A stretch of 36,142 nucleotides of DNA from JAGGAG01 sp031402225. Its GTDB lineage: Bacteria; Gemmatimonadota; Gemmatimonadetes; Gemmatimonadales; GWC2-71-9. The position numbers were made by a program, and so were the translations under genes. Below, piece after piece: positions 24,657 to 32,100 of the stretch (position 1 is its first letter; each line of letters begins with the position of its first letter). The stretch lies in assembly GCA_031402225.1 (NCBI GenBank), contig JANNSD010000081.1, positions 1 to 36,142 on the forward strand, given 5' to 3'. The notes below the pieces were generated by a model that was given only the letters and a program-made list of their open reading frames with translations, did no database searches and was not told the DNA's origin.

Positions 24657-25622
24657 ATGTGGAATTCAGTGTCGTCCCGGCATCCGTGTGCCCTGGCCGC
24701 GATTGCGGCCTTGGCGCTGAGTGTAGTCGCCTGCAATGACGTGCCAGTAACGCCCGACGAAGGGCCGGGGTTCAGTAGTGCCAAGCCTGTCGCCGGTCCG
24801 ACAGTCACCGCGACGTCGCCTGACACCGCCGTCCAGGACACCACGCTGGATGTCACTGTCTCCGGGACAGGCTTCGACAACGGTTCATCGGCGGAGTGGC
24901 TCCTCGCCGGAGTGGCGGACCCGCGCGTCCGGACCAACTCGACCCGTTACGTCTCAGCCGGGTCGCTGGTAGCCAACATCACGATCGCGGCCGATGCGGT
25001 GCCGGCAAGGTACGACGTGGCGGTGACCACCTCCGGCGGGAAGAAGGGCATCGGGACCGAGCGGTTCGTAGTGCAGGTGCGGGACCCGAGCGCGATCTTC
25101 ACTGTCGACGATGCTGCCGGGATGATGGTGACCAGCGATGGCCGCGGTCCCTACGGCGGCAACACCTGCGGGGTGGGTGGCAGGATCTACATCGCGAACG
25201 GTGGCGGGGACGCCGTGTTCAATCCCTACCAGACCAGCCCGACCACGAGTCCCCTGTGTGGTGGCTTGGCCAGAGTGGTGAGCATCAATCTCGGCACCCT
25301 GGGGCTGCAGTCGGTCTTGGGGACGAACGTGCGGGATGTCGACCACCTCGTGACCAGCCGGGTACAGGATCTCGGCTTCGGCCTGGTGAACTCGAGTGTC
25401 TGTATACGGGTGAAATACAACGTCGAGGTGGGCGGGGCAGGTGGCCAGGCGCTCGTGACCTACACTGGGCGCGATGGGCTCGGGCGGCGAACCTGGGTCG
25501 CGGAGTCGCGCGCCCCGCATTACGCGGGTTGCTACAAGTCCAAGGGACGTAGCCAGACGTGGGACGGCGTTAAGCGGATCGTCCCGTTTCGGCTGACCAT
25601 CACGGAGGACTATTCGCATTAG
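24657..25622 (+). CDS. Lipoprotein with TIG-like domain and four-cysteine C-terminal domain
   Basis: 321 residues. The lipobox is LSVVAC. Residues ~44-140 have an IPT/TIG immunoglobulin-like pattern (VTATSPDTAVQDTTLDVTV, SGTGFDNGSSAEW, VPARYDVAVTTSGGKKG). The C-terminal part (~150-320) has SDGRGPYGGNTC, RIYIANGGGDAV, SPLCGGLARV, NSSVCIRVKY, HYAGCYKSKG and a final FRLTIT. The four cysteines and flanking motifs recur in the lipoprotein at 26370-27011. It starts 30 bases after the CHAT gene with GGGAG as ribosome site and ends at a terminator, so it is probably the fourth gene of the sigma operon. Function unknown; a surface or effector role is a guess. Confidence 0.8.
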   Translation: MWNSVSSRHPCALAAIAALALSVVACNDVPVTPDEGPGFSSAKPVAGPTVTATSPDTAVQDTTLDVTVSGTGFDNGSSAEWLLAGVADPRVRTNSTRYVSAGSLVANITIAADAVPARYDVAVTTSGGKKGIGTERFVVQVRDPSAIFTVDDAAGMMVTSDGRGPYGGNTCGVGGRIYIANGGGDAVFNPYQTSPTTSPLCGGLARVVSINLGTLGLQSVLGTNVRDVDHLVTSRVQDLGFGLVNSSVCIRVKYNVEVGGAGGQALVTYTGRDGLGRRTWVAESRAPHYAGCYKSKGRSQTWDGVKRIVPFRLTITEDYSH

Positions 25623-25650
25623 GGTCCATTGAGTCTTGCGGTGCACCGTG

Positions 25651-25682
25651 GCGCCCGGGGATCTCCCGGGCGCTTTGGTTTG
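25651..25682 (+). terminator. Rho-independent terminator closing the sigma/CHAT operon
   Basis: GCGCCCGGG (25651-25659) and CCCGGGCGC (25665-25673) form a perfect 9-bp GC stem with loop GATCT, followed directly by TTTGGTTTG. It lies 28 bases after the stop of the four-cysteine lipoprotein gene. Confidence 0.85.
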
Positions 25683-25776
25683 CCCGTCGGCGTTCGGGGA
25701 GTCTCCGCAAGAATGACTGGGTGGTCCGTGTCAAGAAGAGGGCATCCATTCTGACCCTGATTCTCGAGAGGCCTCC

Positions 25777-26328
25777 ATGCGCACCATCACGCTCACCCTG
25801 GTCCCGCTCCTGTTGGTCGCTGCATGTGCCGACCAGCCGGCTTCCCCCACGACCCAGCCGGAGGGCCTGAGCCTGAAGGCCGGCCAGGGCCCAATCGTGC
25901 ATAAGGTCTCCGTGGGGGGGCCTGATATCTGCCTCTCGCTCGGGTATGCTCACCCGGGATGCGACGGAAACCTCTCGTTCATCGCGATGCAGCGTGCGGA
26001 TGGCAGCGTGACCGGACAGATGACCGACCAGTACGGCCCCGCCGATGGCCTGCATGCCACGATCGACTGCCTTCTGGTCCAGGTGATCCCCGGGCGGACC
26101 ACCTTGGAAGCCTGGGTGGGCGGCGTGGTGACTCGCCCTGCCTATCAGGCCGGCCATCGGATCATTGCCCGGATGCGTGACAACGGCACCTCCGCCAATG
26201 ATCCTCGTCCGGACGCGTTGAGCAGAGGGATCGTAGACCCAGAGGAAGAAGGGGCCAGCGGCAACTGTCAGGACATGCCTGCGATTGGCCTTGGCCAGAT
26301 GCCGCAGGGACAGGTGACGATCTGGTAG
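25777..26328 (+). CDS. Small lipoprotein with conserved AWVGGVVT motif
   Basis: 183 residues. Lipobox LLLVAAC. After a linker come GPDICLSLGYAHPGCDGNLS, FIAMQRADGSVTGQMTDQ, HATIDCLLVQVI, LEAWVGGVVTRPAY, GHRIIARMRDNGTSAN and a final QGQVTIW. Small exported proteins with N-A-x-x-x-A-D-G-x-V-x-G-Q, D-x-x-C-L and AWVGGVVT motifs are, from memory, common in soil bacteria; I know no function. GAGAGG lies just before the ATG. It begins after the terminator at 25651, so it has its own promoter within 25683-25776, which I cannot pinpoint. It is probably co-transcribed with the lipoprotein 41 bases downstream. Confidence 0.8.
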   Translation: MRTITLTLVPLLLVAACADQPASPTTQPEGLSLKAGQGPIVHKVSVGGPDICLSLGYAHPGCDGNLSFIAMQRADGSVTGQMTDQYGPADGLHATIDCLLVQVIPGRTTLEAWVGGVVTRPAYQAGHRIIARMRDNGTSANDPRPDALSRGIVDPEEEGASGNCQDMPAIGLGQMPQGQVTIW

Positions 26329-26369
26329 CGCTTGCTTCCAACAATCCCACAATCCCAGTGAGGTCTCCC

Positions 26370-27011
26370 ATGTTGCGCCCGAGGATACTGGCCACAAGCC
26401 TGCTCATGTTCTTCGCCGCCTGCAGTGAAACGCCGGACTCGCCATTGGCCGTGGACGATTTCGCCGCCGCCAAGGCGTCCGATCCCACCGCCACCTGGAC
26501 ATTCCCGGCGGTTGAAACTGGTCTCGGATTCGCCAGTGACGGCCAAGGGGCATACGCCAACGGAACCTGCGTGACCACCCGGATCTTCGCCACGACCGCG
26601 GGTTCCAACAGCGGCGACGCGACCATCCAGACCGCCAAGAGCAGGAACTGCACTCGGCGCTTCACCCTGCGCTACCCGGATGCATTCACTGAAGTGGTGC
26701 CGAGCTTCAATAATCTCCTGAAGCTGCAGAACACGACGTTCTCGATTCCGATTGGCTCGACCGTCAAGCGCCGGCTGATCGTGGCACCCGGCTCCCTGAA
26801 CAACAACCCCTCGCGCTGCGGGCGGCTCCTGTTCGGGCCCAATGGCGCCGTGGGTGTTGGCAGCGATAGCGTGAACGTTACCCGGCTCGACGCCAGCACC
26901 TGGCAGGTGGCGTCGGCGGGATCGAACCTGGCGCTGTGCGAGTCGACTGGCGCGCTGTACGCGATGCCGGTGAGTTTCACGGTGACGTCGAGCGCGCCCC
27001 TGCCGCTTTAG
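26370..27011 (+). CDS. Four-cysteine lipoprotein, paralogue of the gene at 24657
   Basis: 213 residues. Signal peptide ends MFFAACSE (Phe at lipobox -3 is unusual). The C-terminal part aligns by eye with the lipoprotein at 24657: SDGQGAYANGTC with SDGRGPYGGNTC, RIFATTAGSNSGDA with RIYIANGGGDAV, RNC with PLC, SRCGRL with SVCIRV, STWQVAS with RTWVAES, LALC with YAGC, and VSFTVT with FRLTIT. The TIG-like domain of the longer protein is absent. ATG 26370 follows GAGG at good spacing; an upstream in-frame GTG at 26358 is less likely. It converges with the CIA30-like gene, 14 bases apart. Function unknown. Confidence 0.8.
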   Translation: MLRPRILATSLLMFFAACSETPDSPLAVDDFAAAKASDPTATWTFPAVETGLGFASDGQGAYANGTCVTTRIFATTAGSNSGDATIQTAKSRNCTRRFTLRYPDAFTEVVPSFNNLLKLQNTTFSIPIGSTVKRRLIVAPGSLNNNPSRCGRLLFGPNGAVGVGSDSVNVTRLDASTWQVASAGSNLALCESTGALYAMPVSFTVTSSAPLPL

Positions 27012-27025
27012 GGGCGTCGGCTGGG

Positions 27026-27535
27026 CTAGTCCGCGGCCAGCGTGGCGATTTCGAGGCGGAAGGGGCCGGCCTGACGGTCGGAAATCAGCAGGCCGAAGGC
27101 GCGGATGCGGGCGGGGTCGAGGGGTGGGGCGCCGGGCACCGCGCGCCCACGGAAGGTGGGGACGAAGGTACTGAGTGGAAGCCGCACGTCCTGCCACTCG
27201 CCGGCGTGAGCGGTGAAGCCGGCCTGGTACTGCACGCCGTCGAAGCCGTCATCGGTGCGGACCGTGAGCTTGTAGCGTAGCCCGTCGCCGCGCACGCGGA
27301 GCACGAAGGCACGCGCCCCGGCGGTGGGCCACGAGCCCAGTCGGGTGCGCGCCGAAGCGAAGCCACCGCCGCGATCGAGCGAGACGATGCCGTTGAACGC
27401 CGCGCCGCCGGGGCACGGCTCCAGGCGGCTCCGCGACACGCCACCCATGACGACGTCATCCACGACGGCCCAGGCGTTCAGTGCGAGGGGCGACGAGAAG
27501 TCCACCAGCAGGCGCCGCGATGCCCCTACCTCCAC
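27026..27535 (-). CDS. CIA30/NDUFAF1-like domain protein
   Basis: 169 residues from GTG 27535. The sequence follows the CIA30 galactose-binding-like beta-sandwich: LLVDFSSPLALNAWAVVDDV, VMGGVSRSRLE, FNGIVSLDRGGGFASARTR, FVLRVRGDGLRYKLTVRTD, EWQDVRLPLSTFVPTFRG, LDPARIRAFGLLISDRQAG, FRLEIATL. In mitochondria the family helps complex I assembly; bacterial members are mostly uncharacterised. It overlaps the end of the GGDEF gene by 10 bases, so translation is probably coupled. The start is the only plausible in-frame codon, and the upstream part of the same frame is antisense-like nonsense. A GTG further in (LLV) would remove conserved residues. Confidence 0.8.
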   Translation of the reverse strand: MEVGASRRLLVDFSSPLALNAWAVVDDVVMGGVSRSRLEPCPGGAAFNGIVSLDRGGGFASARTRLGSWPTAGARAFVLRVRGDGLRYKLTVRTDDGFDGVQYQAGFTAHAGEWQDVRLPLSTFVPTFRGRAVPGAPPLDPARIRAFGLLISDRQAGPFRLEIATLAAD

Positions 27536-28728
27536 GGTCTCTCGCCGGCCAGGATGAGGGGATCCTCGAAGAAGGTGTCGGACCCGATGCAGCGCGCGCG
27601 CCCCGCCCGCTTGGCGGCGAGGAGGCGCGCATCGGCGAAAGAGAGCAGGTCCTTCGGGGAAATGACCATGAGGTCGGCGGGGGTGCCCGCCACCCCCGCG
27701 CTGAAGTTGACGGTGAGCTTCCGGTTCCCGCCGAGGTCGATGGGCGAGGCCGCGACTTCCTGTCGCAGAGCCTCGACGCGAAGCAGGGCTGCATCCCGGG
27801 GCGTGCGCGGCATGAGGATGACGAACTCCTCGCCGCCGTAACGCGCCACCATGTCGGTGCGCCGCATGGCACGGGCGAGCAGGCCGGCCACCTCGATCAG
27901 GGCGCGATCGCCCAGGGCGTGGCCGTACATGTCGTTGATCTGCTTGAAGTGATCGATGTCGAGGATGGCGAGCGAGAGTGGCTGGCGGTCGCGGGTCGTG
28001 GCTTCCATCGCGGCGGCCAGGGTGCGGTCGAAATGACCGCGATTGTACAGGCCGGTCAGGCGGTCGCGGGCGGCCAGGTACAACAGGCGCTGCGCCCGGC
28101 GAACGATGGTGACTGCGAGCAGCGTGGCAATGCTGAGGAGGATGAGCCGGGTGAAGAGGTCGACGGGGGAGTAGGGTCCGGCATCGGCGTAGTAGCGAGG
28201 GTCGGAGAGGTTGTAACGGATGGCCGCATACGCCCAGAGCGCGGCATACTGGCTGACGCCAATGGCGCCCACCACGATACAGATGCGCGCATCGTAGCGC
28301 AGGCTGGTGGCGAGGATCGCCAGGAAATACATCTCGAAGGTGACGTTCGAGTTGAGTGCCTGGAGCGGCGAACCGACCATCAGGAAGGTGACCAGCGCGA
28401 AGCTGACGAGGGAGACGTCGAGGGTGCTGGACGCGAAGCCGATCCACGGGCGCCAGCGTCCTCGACGGAGCGCGGACCAGATGGCCACCGCCGCGACGGC
28501 CCCCACAAGGGTTACGGCGAAGCCGGTGACGTGCATCGGCTTTTCCGGCTCGTTCAGGACGCTGTAGGTAGGGGCGATGAGGAGGAGCGCCATCGCGAGG
28601 AGGCGCACCCGGGCGACCACGAATTCGCCCTCGATGCCGGCGGCAGCGAGGGCGGGGTCAGGAGGCGACCAGATCGGCGGCTCGGCGGCGCCATCGGAAT
28701 AGCTGTCGGAGATGGCGGGCGAGGACAT
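27526..28728 (-). CDS. Membrane diguanylate cyclase (GGDEF)
   Basis: 400 residues. About six membrane segments occupy ~38-210 (LLAMALLLIAPTYSVL, VTLVGAVAAVAIWSAL, VSLVSFALVTFLMVG, ICIVVGAIGVSQYAALW, LILLSIATLLAVTIV), forming an integral sensor of no family I can name. The GGDEF domain covers ~216-385: RDRLTGLYNRGHFDR, ILDIDHFKQINDMYGHALGD, and active site RYGGEEF (GGEEF at 298-302). The inhibitory site R-x-x-D (Arg289-Asp292) lies five residues before it, so c-di-GMP product inhibition is expected. No EAL domain is present. It starts 14 bases after the sugar dehydrogenase stop without a clear ribosome site and overlaps the CIA30-like gene. Confidence 0.93.
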   Translation of the reverse strand: MSSPAISDSYSDGAAEPPIWSPPDPALAAAGIEGEFVVARVRLLAMALLLIAPTYSVLNEPEKPMHVTGFAVTLVGAVAAVAIWSALRRGRWRPWIGFASSTLDVSLVSFALVTFLMVGSPLQALNSNVTFEMYFLAILATSLRYDARICIVVGAIGVSQYAALWAYAAIRYNLSDPRYYADAGPYSPVDLFTRLILLSIATLLAVTIVRRAQRLLYLAARDRLTGLYNRGHFDRTLAAAMEATTRDRQPLSLAILDIDHFKQINDMYGHALGDRALIEVAGLLARAMRRTDMVARYGGEEFVILMPRTPRDAALLRVEALRQEVAASPIDLGGNRKLTVNFSAGVAGTPADLMVISPKDLLSFADARLLAAKRAGRARCIGSDTFFEDPLILAGERPWR

Positions 28729-28742
28729 GAACCAAGGTACGC

Positions 28743-29897
28743 TCAGGAGGGCGCCTTGGGGGAGAGGCGCAGGATTTCCCCGTCACTTGAGTCGACCAGC
28801 AGGTAGATGGCCCCGTCCGGACCCTGGATCACGTTGCGAATACGGTGCTTGATGCCGTCCTGGAAGCGCTCCTCGCGGGTGCTGTCGGGGCCGATGACGA
28901 TGCGCGCGAGTCCCTGCCACGCCAGCGCGCCGGTGAAGAAGCTGCCGCGCCACTGGGGAAAGGCGTCGCCGGTGTAGTAGAGCAGCCCTGAGGGCGCGAT
29001 GGACGGCACCCAGTACCAGGCCGGCTGCTCCATTCCCGCCTTGGTGGTGCCCTCGCCGATCTTTGCGCCGTCGTAGTTTTTGCCCCAGGTGATCACCGGC
29101 CAGCCGTAGTTCTTGCCCTCCTCCGGGTGATTGAGCTCATCACCACCCTGCGCCCCATGTTCGATGGTCCAGAGTTGCCCGGTTTCGGGATGCAGCGTAG
29201 CGCCCTGGATGTTGCGGTGGCCGTAGGACCAGATCTCCGGCAGCGCATCGTTGCGGCCAGCGAACGGGTTGTCCGGTGGAATGGTGCCGTCGGCGTTGAT
29301 GCGGATGACCTTGCCGAGGGTGTTGGTGAGGGTCTGGGCGCTGTCGCGGTACTCAAAGCGGTCGCCGGTGGTAATGAACAGGGTGCCGTCGCGCGCGAAG
29401 ACGAGGCGCGATCCCCAGTGATTCCCGCCGCTCACCTTGGGCACCTGCCGCCAGATCACCTGCACATTCTCGAGGCCGGCACTGGTGAGCCTGCCGCGCG
29501 CCACCGCGGTACCGGCGCCGCCCGGGCCCGCCTCCGAGTAGGAGAGGTACACGAGCTGGTTGGTGATGAACGCCGGATCGAGCGCGACATCGAGCAGGCC
29601 GCCCTGGCCCTTCGCGACCACGGGAGGCACGCCCGCGATCGGCGGCGAGAGGGCACCCGCGGGTGAGACGAGGCGCAGCCGGCCCGGCCGCTCGGTGACC
29701 AGCGCACGCCCGTCGGGCAGGAAGGCGAGTCCCCACGGGGACTCGAGTCCCTTCGCGTACACGGTGATGTTCGCCGCGGCGAGCGATCCGATGCCAAATG
29801 GCGTCTTCTGCGCGTCGGATCTGGCGCACGCCGCCAGGCCGAGCACGAGCGTGATGATCGCCTGATAGCAATGGTGGTGACGTGACATGGCGATCAT
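28743..29897 (-). CDS. PQQ-dependent aldose sugar dehydrogenase-like lipoprotein
   Basis: 384 residues. The signal ends LGLAACARS (good lipobox), so it is an envelope lipoprotein. The rest is the six-bladed propeller of soluble glucose/aldose sugar dehydrogenases (YliI/Asd family): LESPWGLAFLPDGRALVTER, GQGGLLDVALDP, SYSEAGPGG, GNHWGSRLVFARDGTLFITT, GDRFEYRDSAQ, PEIWSYGHRNIQG, IEHGAQGGDELN, GKNYGWPVITWG, FFTGALAWQGLARI. These contain the HG-GGDELN and NYGWP elements used in PQQ/Ca binding. It would oxidise sugars to lactones if PQQ is available; no PQQ genes are in view. Start ATG 29897 overlaps the MarR stop (ATGA); ATG 29888 is the alternative. Confidence 0.9.
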   Translation of the reverse strand: MIAMSRHHHCYQAIITLVLGLAACARSDAQKTPFGIGSLAAANITVYAKGLESPWGLAFLPDGRALVTERPGRLRLVSPAGALSPPIAGVPPVVAKGQGGLLDVALDPAFITNQLVYLSYSEAGPGGAGTAVARGRLTSAGLENVQVIWRQVPKVSGGNHWGSRLVFARDGTLFITTGDRFEYRDSAQTLTNTLGKVIRINADGTIPPDNPFAGRNDALPEIWSYGHRNIQGATLHPETGQLWTIEHGAQGGDELNHPEEGKNYGWPVITWGKNYDGAKIGEGTTKAGMEQPAWYWVPSIAPSGLLYYTGDAFPQWRGSFFTGALAWQGLARIVIGPDSTREERFQDGIKHRIRNVIQGPDGAIYLLVDSSDGEILRLSPKAPS

Positions 29898-30346
29898 GGC
29901 TCCTGACATACGGCCTCAAGGACGTTACGGAGTCCGCGGCGCGTGCGCTCCGACAGGTGGCCGAAGCACTCTGCATCGGCTTCGTCGGCGAGGCGCTGGA
30001 GCTCTGGCACCAGGGCGTCGCCTTTCCGGGTCAGCTCGATCACATGTTGCCGCTGATCCTCCTCCACGATCCAGCGAGCAAGTAGTCCCTTCTCGCGCAA
30101 CTGGTCAGTGACCTTGGACACCGTGCCCTTGGTCATGCCCAACTCGCGCACCAAGAGGGTCGGCGACGTGCGCCCCAGCCGATAGAGTTCCCGCAGTGCC
30201 GCGCACTCCGCGTGGGTGATACCAGCGGCAGCCAGCCTGGTGCGCAGCACCCGCGCAAAATGGCCGGCGCCACGCTGCAGCCAGTAGCCCAGGTCCGACG
30301 ATCGTCCGGCAAGCGGTAGTCTGGGCGCTCGGCGTGGCACCGTCAT
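29894..30346 (-). CDS. MarR-family transcriptional regulator
   Basis: 150 residues. Winged helix-turn-helix of MarR type: HAECAALRELYRLGRTSPTL, LVRELGMTKGTVSKVTDQL (recognition helix), EKGLLARWIVEEDQRQHVIE (wing with the usual D-x-R), LTRKGDALVPELQRLADEAD. The flanking helices would form the dimer. GGAG lies 8 bases before the ATG. It is coupled by a 4-base overlap to the sugar dehydrogenase. A perfect 16-bp palindrome 43 bases upstream of the start (30390-30405) is the likely binding site, so autoregulation of the MarR-dehydrogenase unit is expected. The ligand is unknown. Confidence 0.93.
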   Translation of the reverse strand: MTVPRRAPRLPLAGRSSDLGYWLQRGAGHFARVLRTRLAAAGITHAECAALRELYRLGRTSPTLLVRELGMTKGTVSKVTDQLREKGLLARWIVEEDQRQHVIELTRKGDALVPELQRLADEADAECFGHLSERTRRGLRNVLEAVCQEP

Positions 30347-30389
30347 GCAGTGAGCTCCGGGTGGGAGGGGCTTGGTGGTCGCGAATATC

Positions 30390-30405
30390 AGTTTCCATGG
30401 AAACT
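30390..30405. promoter_or_regulatory. 16-bp palindromic operator for the MarR-dehydrogenase operon
   Basis: AGTTTCCATGGAAACT is a perfect palindrome in an otherwise GC-rich gap, 44-59 bases upstream of the MarR start. On the minus strand TATAGT, a good -10 element, overlaps its upstream edge, so a bound dimer would block the promoter. Size and position fit MarR-type operators. Confidence 0.75.
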
Positions 30406-30417
30406 ATACCCGCGGCC

Positions 30418-30443
30418 CCTCAGCCCCCTCCCGGGGGATGAGG
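30418..30443 (-). terminator. Hairpin terminator after the SnoaL-like gene
   Basis: On the minus strand, CCTCA-T-CCCCC-GGGA-GGGGG-C-TGAGG gives two 5-bp stem parts with one mismatch, starting 4 bases after the stop of the gene at 30448. It is very GC-rich and lacks a T run. Confidence 0.55.
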
Positions 30444-30447
30444 AGTG

Positions 30448-30924
30448 TCAGTGCGCATGCTCGGACGGGACCCACCAGGCATCGACGTGATAGTACCAGA
30501 CGCCGTCCTTGCCGAGCTTCCAGATGACGAGGTACCTGGCGCTCGCCTTGGTCACCTTGCCGTCCTGGCCCGTCGCATCGAAGGTCGCCAGGCCCAGTTC
30601 ATAAGCATAGCCGCCGTTCACGTCGAGGCTCTTCGTCTCGAACTTGAGGTTCTTCGCTGTCTTGATCATGCCACCGAACACCGACTCGATGTTGGCAGTG
30701 CCCGTCATCGCATCGCTTTCGGGCGGGATGATCATCGCGTTCGCATCGTAGATCTTCGAGATGGCCTTGACGTCACCCCGGTTGGCCGCGGAGGTCCACT
30801 CCAGATTGCGGGCGTCGATCGCCTTGCGCACCGTGGCGGGGTTCGGGGCGGCCGGGGCCGCGGCCTGGGCCCGGGCAGCAGCGGGGATCGAGAGCAGGAC
30901 GGCAAGCAGCACTGCGTTGCGCAT
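30448..30924 (-). CDS. Secreted SnoaL/DUF4440-like protein
   Basis: 158 residues. Cleavable signal peptide (MRNAVLLAVLLSIPAAARAQA). The mature part is an NTF2-fold SnoaL/DUF4440 domain: VRKAIDARNLEWTSAANRGD, ISKIYDANAMIIPPESDAMT, IESVFGGMIKTAKNLKFETK, YAYELGLATFDATGQDGKV, ARYLVIWKLGKDGVWYYHVD. Proteins of this type are often periplasmic ketosteroid-isomerase-like proteins without proven activity. It lies 75 bases downstream of the cysteine synthase gene on the same strand, with its own hairpin terminator after it. It is unrelated in detail to the SnoaL-like lipoprotein at 9177. Confidence 0.88.
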   Translation of the reverse strand: MRNAVLLAVLLSIPAAARAQAAAPAAPNPATVRKAIDARNLEWTSAANRGDVKAISKIYDANAMIIPPESDAMTGTANIESVFGGMIKTAKNLKFETKSLDVNGGYAYELGLATFDATGQDGKVTKASARYLVIWKLGKDGVWYYHVDAWWVPSEHAH

Positions 30925-30999
30925 GGGTTGACTCCATCAGGGTACGGAAACACGGGAACGGGAAGGTAAAAGGGTGAGGCGTAAGGGGCACCGGCGACC

Positions 31000-32091
31000 T
31001 CAGCGCCTCCGCATAGTCGCAGCGAGCCCGACCGGCGCACTCGCCGGGTCGGCGGGATCGAAACAGACGTCGCACACCCGGTTCATGGCACGGTAGCCGA
31101 GCAGTCGCACGTGCGGCGAGCGGTGCTCCGGCCGCACCGGCTCCTCGCGCAGCAGGTCGGTGCTCAGGTACTTCTTGTTCGAGTCGGGAAAGACCGTGGC
31201 CACGACCGCAGATTCGCCGAGGTCATCCTGGGCTGCCATCGCGGCGAGGAAATTGGCGCCACTCGAGATGCCCACGGCGAGCCCGAGCTCGCCGGCCAGC
31301 CGCTGTGCCATGAGGATGGCATCACCATCATCCACCGCGATGACCCGGTCGAGCTCGTCAAGGTGCACGATCGCCGGAATGAACTCGTCGCTGATGCCCT
31401 GGATGCGGTGCCGGCCCACCCGGTGGCCCGTGGAGAGCGTCGGGGAGTTGGCGGGCTCGACCGGATGGAGGCGGATCGACGGACAGACGCTCCGCAGGAA
31501 GCGACCGGTGCCCATGATGGTACCGCCGGTGCCGACGCCGGCCACGAAGGCCACTGGAGTGAGCCCCTCGTTTCTCAGTTGGGCCCAGATCTCCGGTCCG
31601 GTGGTGCTGAAGTGCGCCGTGCAGTTTTCCTCGTTGGCGAACTGGCGCGGGAGGAATGCGCCGGGTGTGGCCGCGGCAAGCGCTTCGGCGAGGGCGATGG
31701 CCCCGAGAAAGCCGCCCTCCTCCTTTGACACCAGCCGGATGGTGGCACCAAAGGAACGAATGAGCGCGATCCGCTCCGCGCTCATCCAGTCCGGCATGAA
31801 GATCGTCACCGGATGTCCCAGGGCGCGGCCGACCGCACAAACCGAGATCCCCGTGTTGCCGCTGGTCGCCTCGACGATGAGGCCGCCGGGTTCGAGCGCC
31901 CCTGACTCCCGCGCACGGCGAAGGATGTGCAGCGCCATCCGGTCCTTGATGCTGCCGGTCAGGTTGAGGCTCTCCGCCTTGGCGTACAACCGGCGGGGCT
32001 CGCCGTGGTTCACGGAGAACTCCACGGCCAGCAGGGGGGTGTTCCCGACGAGCACCCGGAGCCCGCGCAGCCGGTCGGTGGGAGAGAGCAT
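31000..32091 (-). CDS. PLP-dependent cysteine synthase family protein with CxxC tail
   Basis: 363 residues, fold type II PLP enzyme. VGNTPLLAV near the start, PLP-binding Lys49 in NLTGSIKDRMA, the substrate loop TSGNTGIS (76-83), phosphate-binding GVGTGGTIMGTG, and GISSGAN near the end of the core place it with O-acetylserine sulfhydrylase/CBS-like enzymes. It would make cysteine, or cystathionine, from an activated serine; CysK, CysM and CBS cannot be separated here. It is ~50 residues longer than typical CysK because of a C-terminal tail (PEHRSPHVRLLGYRAMNRVC and DVC), containing a C-x-x-C pair. It begins 9 bases after the PP2C phosphatase gene stop, so they form an operon. No canonical ribosome site. 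Confidence 0.9.
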   Translation of the reverse strand: MLSPTDRLRGLRVLVGNTPLLAVEFSVNHGEPRRLYAKAESLNLTGSIKDRMALHILRRARESGALEPGGLIVEATSGNTGISVCAVGRALGHPVTIFMPDWMSAERIALIRSFGATIRLVSKEEGGFLGAIALAEALAAATPGAFLPRQFANEENCTAHFSTTGPEIWAQLRNEGLTPVAFVAGVGTGGTIMGTGRFLRSVCPSIRLHPVEPANSPTLSTGHRVGRHRIQGISDEFIPAIVHLDELDRVIAVDDGDAILMAQRLAGELGLAVGISSGANFLAAMAAQDDLGESAVVATVFPDSNKKYLSTDLLREEPVRPEHRSPHVRLLGYRAMNRVCDVCFDPADPASAPVGLAATMRRR

Positions 32092-32100
32092 GATGATGCG

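Noticed and set aside
27536..28447. Long N-terminal extension of the CIA30-like frame across the GGDEF gene
   Set aside because: The extension is Arg/Pro/His-rich out-of-frame translation of the GGDEF gene. Family similarity starts only at about 27535.
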